This document shows positions 58,212 to 64,000 of a DNA stretch of 64,000 nucleotides, piece after piece. Position numbers and translations under genes: made by a program. The stretch is from Bimuria novae-zelandiae CBS 107.79 (taxonomy: Eukaryota; Ascomycota; Dothideomycetes; Pleosporales; Didymosphaeriaceae): contig ML976730.1 in NCBI GenBank assembly GCA_010015655.1, positions 262,371-326,370 of the forward strand, given 5' to 3'. The stretch's first letter is position 1. Every line of letters begins with the position of its first letter. The notes beneath the pieces are model-generated. The model was not told the origin of the DNA. It made no database searches and was given only the letters and a program-made list of their open reading frames with translations.

Positions 58212-59890
58212 CTAGAATTCTCTTGGCCGAAATTGCAACATTGGTCCATCCTTCATGCTTGCAAAACGGTCTTCGATCTGATATTCCGTCGCCCGCGTCC
58301 TTCCAATCTCCAAATCTTTGCTCCCGGCACCCAATGTCGACCCAGGTGTTTGCCTCAGATCAAACAAGAAAAGTACCCTCGCAATCGTCACAGTCAACTC
58401 TACATATGCCAAGCCCTTTCCGATACATCCTCTGGGTCCGATGCTGAATGGGCAAAACGCAGCATGGGCATCCGAGAGCTTGTTGTGACAAGGGTTAGCG
58501 GCTGGGTCGGATAGCCATCGCTCGGGAATGTAGTCAAACGGTCGAGGAAAGTATTCGGCATTGTGGTGGACTGCGTAATGCGGAACACCAACGTCGACTC
58601 CGGCAGGAATAAAATGGCCGTCAATATTAATGCCTCCAGGAAGAACTTGCCGCGGGAGAGCACCCGCGACGGGTGGTGTCATTCGCATAGACTCGTCAAT
58701 GCACGCGCGCAGATAGGCACAGCCGCCAAGCGTTGGTCCAGAAACGATTTCTTCCACGTCCGAAAAGCTCGTGCGGATTTCCTGGCACAGTTTCTGCAAT
58801 GTGGCCGGGTTATGAGCGAGGTAGAAGAATGTGGCAGCCATGGCAGTCGACGTCGTATCTGAGCCAGCAATGATTAGCAAATTCGACTCACCCCATAGCT
58901 CGTCCATGCTGAACCCATTCCCAGTTTCGGGGTCCTTTGCGTTCAAAAGGTGGTAGAAAAAGTCTTTGCGGTCAACGTCCATGCCCATCTTGGTCCGCTC
59001 CATGGCCTGCGACTTGCTGTACTGCATATACTGGGCCCGCTGCGCGGCAATCTTCCGGAACAAAATCTTATCCAAATGCCAATTGTGAATCGTCAAATGC
59101 GTGCCGCACTATCTTCGTCAGAACCTACCCCTGCTTAAACGAGAAGCCACACTTACAATGAGATGCCGATGCGCCGCGTTCCCGACCAAGTCGACTGCAA
59201 ACCGATTCACCGGGCTCTCCAGCATGCCAAACGCCTTTCCAAACACCAAGTCGCCCATGATGTCAAAGACGAGCCAATTGCACCAATTCGCGACGTTCCA
59301 CGGCTCCCTCCATCCCTTTTCGTCACCGCCGTCTTGTCCCCTCTCTTCGAGCAACCGACATCCCGTCCGCACATTTGCCAGAATGAACCTTTCAAGACTT
59401 TTAATCGCGGCATCGCTAAACGCATGACTCAGCACCCGCCTCTTTCGCGCATGCTGCAGCTTGTCGATGCTGCTGTGCACATTAACAGTTTTCTTGTTCG
59501 CCGGAAACGCCGTGTAAAAGTCGGCTTTGCGCACGTTGGCGCGGAAGCCGTAAATGGTTTTGAGCGCCGTCGCAGTATTGATGGAGAGCGTGTTAGGCCC
59601 TATGCGCACGTAGAAACCATATTGCTCGTGCGCGCGCTGAAAGGCGAGGTGTCGCGAGCCGCGGTAGGCGTAGTATGCTAGGTAAATGTCTGTTATGGCG
59701 GCGAGCTTTGGGCCGGGGTACTTTGCGAGGGGGTGCAGAGTCAGGCGGTAGGTAATGACGGCGGAGATCTATATGGTCTTAGACTGGGGAGTGGAAGTGT
59801 GGGAATGGCACATACGTATAGGAGGATGGAACCAAAGAGGGAGGCCAGAAGTAGGGGCGGCGACGACAGCAACTTGATGAGGAACTCCAT
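58212..59890 (-). CDS. Cytochrome P450 monooxygenase
   Basis: Three exons, 59816-59890, 59157-59768 and 58212-59108, give 527 residues, a usual fungal P450 length. The introns are 47 nt (GTATGT...ATATAG) and 48 nt (GTAAGT...GATAG). The N-terminus MEFLIKLLSSPPLLLASLFG is a membrane anchor, then YRLTLHPLAKYPGPKL is the Pro-rich hinge. Helix I has AGSDTTSTA (310-318), helix K has ESMR (368-371, ExxR), PERW is at 424, and the heme loop FSIGPRGCIG (450-459) has Cys457 as ligand. All invariant residues are present. It should be an ER-bound, NADPH-P450-reductase-dependent hydroxylase. The hinge and helix I style resemble the benzoate-hydroxylase/trichothecene-C15-hydroxylase-like group, but the substrate cannot be told. 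No biosynthetic cluster genes are visible. It ends 23 bp from the convergent RRM gene. An upstream ATG at 59929 would add 13 residues. Confidence 0.93.
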
Positions 59891-60612
59891 GGTGTGTGGC
59901 GGTGGGATTCGTGCTATCGGATCATGCACACTTCAACGACGGGAGACGTTGTGCAGTTGCTCGAAAAAAAAAAGCCTACACTTAGAACACAGGCGACACA
60001 AAGTGACATGGACGAGGGCATTGTCTTATATACTCAACTACGCTATCATGCGTTCCATGCCCATCCGCCCTCCCTTGAAATGCCACCAAGCCACTGCACA
60101 ATCAGCGATGAAAAACCACCGTCAGCACCTACGCTAGCGGTAGCTGAACAAAGACTGATCATGTGCGAACTTTTGATGCGGGACGTGTTGGGTATATCAG
60201 TCGGATGGGTGCGGCTATTCGCGGCTATCGGTGCATTGGTGGAGGTGCAACATTACTAAGCGGGCACACAGCGGATATTGCAGTCCGGCGCGGATACTCA
60301 GGTCTACGATTGTTAGCGTCGGAACTTTTGTAAGATAACTATGATGGATGGGCGCGGATATTGCCAGAGAAGGTCATTTTTTGTAGCGAAAACATCTGCT
60401 GTTTGATAGTACACCGACAGAGTCCGCGGCGGACACCGACGTCTACCTAGATGCACTCATTTGCGCAAAAGATTCATGTCATTTTAGTGATTTCCGTCCC
60501 AACGATTTCTATCTCATTTCCGTTCCATCCATTCATCGTACAATTGCATCTCATCGTACAGTCCTCCATCCTCCCTCTCCATCCTACCCCTTGCTATCTC
60601 CTAATTTCTACC
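59891..60612. promoter_or_regulatory. Intergenic region upstream of the P450 gene
   Basis: About 720 bp of normal composition. It should contain the P450 promoter next to 59890 and the 3' UTR of the gene at 60613-60912. I see no clear TATA box. A C/T-rich tract lies at about 60470-60612. Plus-strand open frames here lack protein features. Confidence 0.4.
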
Positions 60613-60912
60613 CTAAGCGCCCCCCTCCCTCTTCGCATACTCGTCCTCCATCCGCTCCTTATACTCCGCCTCCTTATCCGTCACATCCTCAATGCGCCCT
60701 TTCGCCCCCGCCTCCTCAATCCTCCGCCCAGTATTGTCGTACTCGAACCTCTCTTCACGGGCGGCTTGGCCAGGCTCCTGCTCCCGACGCTGCACCTTTG
60801 TGCCTGAGGGGTCGGAGAATGTGGCTTCGCTGCGGGAGCGGGTTTCGCCGTTGATGGTGGAGGAGCTGAAGGAGTAGGAGGCAGATTGGAAGGTTGAGGA
60901 TTGGTTGGACAT
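60613..60912 (-). CDS. Small hydrophilic protein of conserved fungal type
   Basis: A single-exon frame of 99 codons starts MSNQSSTFQSASYSFSSS and ends EDEYAKREGGA. It has a Ser-rich N-terminal third followed by a strongly charged part (VQRREQEPGQAAREERFEYD, then Glu/Lys/Arg-rich), with no Cys, no signal peptide and no membrane segment. It is probably intrinsically disordered. The pattern 'DPSGTKVxRxxQEPGQAxREER' is familiar from short unnamed proteins of filamentous ascomycetes; that is recollection, not a search. Codon use and the clean stop support a real gene. The long antisense frame at 60451-60807 is a shadow. Function unknown. Confidence 0.72.
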   Translation of the reverse strand: MSNQSSTFQSASYSFSSSTINGETRSRSEATFSDPSGTKVQRREQEPGQAAREERFEYDNTGRRIEEAGAKGRIEDVTDKEAEYKERMEDEYAKREGGA

Positions 60913-62120
60913 TTTGTAGAGGTAGGGATGTCGTTGGGGTGTGTGGCTGTGTGTAATTCAAGGTATTTCTTGTAGCACTGGGATAAGTTTTTGGCTTTGA
61001 AGATGGTTCGGGAAGTTTAGGGCCCAGGTGGGTGTTATAGCTTTGTGAGGCGTAGGTGAGAGTGGCGACGATGACGTCATAGCCTTCAAACTTCACAACC
61101 GTTCCATGACAGCGGGGAATCGCAACCGTCAAAGTATACGCGTCTTGGGAATGCATTTCGATAGATAACCAGATGTCGTTATAGCTTTTACTCATTGCTC
61201 ATGCACCTTTTTTATTTGCGGCCCTCGTGGGTCCACGGCCTGCCACTCATGGAACCTCTTCACACTAACCGGAATGTGATAGATGTATCTTCTCTTGGTC
61301 TACTGTGAGTGTGCGCTGATGTTTCCAAGGGTTTTCATTATAATGAAGCCCAGTGACAGTCATAGTCAACCGTTTTCCGCAGCTATCCTCGCGCTCTGCA
61401 AAGGCGACAGCGGCCAGCACAGAAAGCCATTTGCTCGTTCGATAAGGGTCTCGCTCCAGAGCAGGAGGTCGATGGGTAACAGTCAGCAATGGCTAAGCGA
61501 TGTTCCACGGCATGTGAAGGATCACTGTTCCCAAATCCGTCTTCTATCCCTCTAGGACTGGCAAAACCAGGTCTCATCGCCAGGAAATCCGTGCCATCGG
61601 CCATTTTTCGTCATATGAGGCCTTTTAAGCCCAATGGAAGAGTGTTGAAAAAAGGCAACACATTATTAGAGCGGGGTTGCAAGCACTGTGTACCCTCCAT
61701 GGAACGATTACAGAAGTTGATAGCGCCTCAAGGTTGGGACCTCACCTCCTACGTTAGCTGGTTTCCATAATCTTATTCAGCGCTCTAATCATTTCCCAAG
61801 TGGACTCTATGACCATGTACGACCTGTGCACAGCTCGCTGCGCTTAGCGAACAGTCATGGTGTAACATATCCAGGAGTTCGTGCACCGATTCCGCATGGG
61901 AAATAAGACTGGCAGCTTACAGCGCTACTTAATCAGTAATAGCGACAGGACATGCTACTTGTAAAGCAACGGGAACTTTGGGGTTCGTTTGCAGTGCGCG
62001 TCCACGGCTCGTTCCGGCGGAATCTGTCCTGTCATGATGGCGTAGAGCAATAGCCGCATTGATCCAAGATGCGTTATTAGTTATTGTGACGTTTCAGTAT
62101 GGAAGCTTGGGCCACCCGTG
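60913..62120. other. Intergenic DNA, no gene supported
   Basis: About 1.2 kb of normal composition. Several open frames of 60-93 codons on both strands (61265-61770) do not combine into a convincing spliced gene. A degenerate protein-like stretch on minus at 61283-61604 may be the remains of one. Confidence 0.4.
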
Positions 62121-62128
62121 CGGCCCGT

Positions 62129-62158
62129 GCACGTGACTCACGTGATCTACATTATATA
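62129..62158 (+). promoter_or_regulatory. Tandem CACGTG E-boxes and TATA box
   Basis: CACGTG occurs at 62130-62135 and again at 62139-62144, a 9-bp spacing, followed by TATATA at about 62153-62158. Downstream is a pyrimidine/CAA-rich leader and an ATG in CACGATGC context at 62264, about 110 bp from the TATA box. CACGTG is bound by fungal bHLH factors of the Cbf1/Pho4 type. Confidence 0.5.
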
Positions 62159-62263
62159 GCTCCATAGAGTAGCTTCTCAATCAAAACAACGATTGCCTCA
62201 ACACTCTTTTCAATCGCGACTTCACAGGTTATCACTATCACAGAGACCACCTTCCGACTCACG

Positions 62264-62440
62264 ATGCAGTCCATACTAGCGAGACGAGGTTCAAGTCATA
62301 GATTGAAGTCTACGCATGTCCCAAGGTTCGGTTGCCTTCCCCAGACTCGCGATCTACCAAAGACCCAGCGCTCTCGAAGAAACTTTAGGGGGCCGGCGAC
62401 GCCTTTTGCTTGGGTTCTGATCCGAAAATCCCGAACGTGA
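62264..62440 (+). CDS. Possible small basic protein or first exon
   Basis: A 58-codon frame starts MQSILARRGSSHRLKSTHVP and ends LIRKSRT. It is rich in Arg, Lys and Ser, with no recognised domain; an amphipathic Arg-rich start could be a mitochondrial presequence. It deserves listing because it follows a textbook fungal core promoter (two E-boxes, TATA box, CT-rich leader) and has a good start context. It could be a short protein, the first exon of a longer gene whose rest I could not assemble, or a pseudogene. Confidence 0.3.
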   Translation: MQSILARRGSSHRLKSTHVPRFGCLPQTRDLPKTQRSRRNFRGPATPFAWVLIRKSRT

Positions 62441-63511
62441 TGATTATCTTTTTCCATGAGCCTCCCTATTAAAGTTGGACAAGAGCAAGTAATCACTTGG
62501 CTCCCTTGCGCTCCGCTGGAATTACGTCACTTTCAACCAGCCACACAGGCCACATAATATCCAGGGGAGTATAACCAAGCGATGGTGCATGTGCTCATCA
62601 GCGAGCATTCGGGCACTGGATGGTACATAAGGTTTCTTTTGTTCTTTCCATACTGTTACAAGACCTGTTCTACAATAGGCTTCCACTCATTTTCTGTACA
62701 CCTGATGTAATATATATCTTTACAGAAGTGTTTTGTTCAGATCCAGATTTCCCTTTTCTGGGTATTGAAGTATTATTTTCTCCCTTGTCCCGAACTATAC
62801 GGAAGATCTGAGCTGCATATCAACTTGTATCGCATTCACACGTAGAAAACAGCGATCACCACCAGGAGGTATATAGGATTATCATAAATACAAGATAGCT
62901 CGCTCGCGTGACGTATGACGCGAAAGATCAAACAGCATGACTGAATGTAATTGTTCCGCTACCAGAGTCGAGAGAAGACGTCGATTCACCCAGCGTGCGT
63001 GGTTCAGCAGCGTGTGTTTCAAGTTTCCCAGCGATTCGGTGCCCTTAAGAATTCAGTTTTTTCCATTGATCACAAAATTGGCAACGACAGAAAATTAAGA
63101 TAAAGGCCAATTTCATCGTTATATTGGCAGTAAACTATTCGTGGAAACACAGTACATCCATCACACCTGTTATTATCCCAGCTGTCGTATTGCGCGCAAA
63201 CTTCACAAACGCTTTGCTCCTCCAGTCACCCCAAGACACACAATGCGACCGCCAACTCTCCTAAGGCCACAGCATCCTCGTCGCTCAAGCCCTACCATGG
63301 ACTCGCCTCATATCTTCATACCATCCATGAATAGTCTACACTCACACCTCCACCTCCACCCATTCCCTCACCACTCATATCACCCCTAACCATCCAACGC
63401 ATCTGCATCATCCTCTCTACCTCTATACTCCCCCCCTCCCAACCCTCTCCTTAATCCTTACAAAAATCCCATCCCCGCTACAAAAACCCAACATCAAAAA
63501 CTCACCAAAAA
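62441..63511. other. Intergenic DNA with C/T-rich promoter-like end
   Basis: I see no supported gene in this kilobase. The last 150 bp (about 63350-63505) are strongly C/T- and A-rich, typical of the region before a fungal start codon, and lead to the ATG at 63512. Confidence 0.4.
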
Positions 63512-63748
63512 ATGTGCAACATCTACCTCTCCACGCGCTACGCCTGCGGCTGCACCGGCCACGCCAATCTACCCGGACGTACCTGCGCGGCATACAGAGA
63601 TTCTTTGGATACGGCGCACAGCGAGCGCGGAGAAGGTGGGATTTTGAGTCGACCTTGTGTGAGAGTCGTAGATGTGCTGCTGCGGAGGTTTGAGTGTGCG
63701 AGACATCGCGGGAGTCAGGGGTATTGGGCTGCGATGATTGATAGGTAG
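63512..63748 (+). CDS. Small Cys-containing protein
   Basis: A single-exon frame of 78 codons begins MCNIYLSTRYACGCTGHANL with AAAA before the ATG, a favourable context. Cys residues cluster at the start (2, 12, 14, 25) with one His nearby, and two more follow (about 49 and 62). The arrangement 'C...Y..CGC.GH' recalls short fungal proteins of unknown function that begin MCxxxLTTxxCGH; the assignment is by memory of that pattern. There is no signal peptide, so it is probably intracellular, perhaps metal-binding. The larger minus-strand frame over 63423-63935 contains a translated GT microsatellite and is a shadow. An intron near 63645 cannot be excluded. Confidence 0.5.
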   Translation: MCNIYLSTRYACGCTGHANLPGRTCAAYRDSLDTAHSERGEGGILSRPCVRVVDVLLRRFECARHRGSQGYWAAMIDR

Positions 63749-63889
63749 ATTGGGGAGAGAGGTGGGGAGTGGAAGGCGTGGCGCTGTGTAAAGTTTGGAT
63801 ATGTAGGGAAGTGAGGTGAGGAGTACGCGGATCGCATATTTGAATTTCTGTGAGACTGAGGTTAAGTGGGTGATACCCCTTTGTGTAAT

Positions 63890-63891
<2 letters not shown>

Positions 63892-63921
<30 letters not shown>
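63892..63921. repeat. GT dinucleotide microsatellite
   Basis: A run of about 15 GT units, downstream of the small Cys-containing protein gene. Confidence 0.95.
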
Positions 63922-63922
<1 letters not shown>

Positions 63923-64000
63923 CTATTATGGCCATGCACCCAGTGGGTATGGGCCGTTACGATGCGCCAGCTATGTACACTCTGCGTCGTTACGCCTGCT

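Noticed and set aside
58212..59890. Secondary-metabolite gene cluster around the P450
   Set aside because: No synthase, transporter or tailoring enzyme is visible within the window; the P450 stands alone.
61265..61770. Cluster of open frames on both strands
   Set aside because: No combination with plausible introns gave a coherent protein or known domain.
63423..63935. 170-codon minus ORF with a His-Thr run
   Set aside because: The run is a translated GT microsatellite and the rest has no protein features; it overlaps the better supported plus ORF.
1..64000. CRISPR arrays, bacterial operons, rRNA genes
   Set aside because: No spaced short repeats, no ribosome-binding-site organised operons and no rRNA-like sequence; the window is eukaryotic.

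Overview
The window looks like a chromosome arm of a filamentous ascomycete (Pezizomycotina, probably a Dothideomycete). Support comes from short spliceosomal introns of 46-67 nt with GTATGT/GTAAGT-type donors in most genes, fungal gene families (a DUF7923-type protein, a microsomal P450, small RRM proteins), and large AT-rich blocks with the signature of repeat-induced point mutation (RIP). CpA has become TpA on both strands while CpG is largely kept, so Gln codons have become TAG/TAA throughout old transposon reading frames. This identification rests on sequence features only; no search was possible.

Layout. (1) 1-31.4 kb is a nested transposon block: a gypsy 3' relic; a complete gypsy element A (838-7298, TSD CTCGC); a minus-strand gypsy A2 (about 8.15-15.6 kb) carrying a pogo/Fot1 element and a solo LTR; and gypsy C (15903-30799), stuffed with four solo LTRs (one of them inside pogo3), three pogo-type elements and one Tc1-like element, itself split by a pogo element. 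(2) 31.4-35.4 kb is a non-RIPed gene island with two spliced minus-strand genes, a DUF7923 protein and a mitochondrial RRM protein. (3) 35.4-56.75 kb is a second repeat block: pogo X contains pogo Y, which contains gypsy D, each with exact target-site duplications; then a relic with an 18-bp coding repeat; gypsy B (47477-54620, TSD TAATT) holding a solo LTR; and a Tc1/mariner-like relic. (4) 56.75-64 kb is gene-rich again: a damaged RRM gene, a cytochrome P450, a small hydrophilic conserved-type protein, a small ORF behind a tandem E-box/TATA promoter, and a small Cys-rich protein.

Most of the sequence is dead mobile DNA, but the insertion order can be read from TSDs and interrupted reading frames. 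Solo LTRs of 173-261 bp are almost free of RIP, whereas full elements are saturated with it, as expected if RIP needs duplications of several hundred bp. The two RRM genes (33981-35188 minus, 56986-58188 plus) face away from each other across the second repeat block. The second one carries two CpA-to-TpA-type stop codons right beside the RIPed block, suggesting RIP leakage. The candidates for undescribed biology are a gypsy element lacking reverse transcriptase but keeping protease, integrase and chromodomain; accessory reading frames antisense to pol in several unrelated gypsy elements; and a shared 16-18-bp-period repeat architecture in the terminal inverted repeats of five pogo-type elements.
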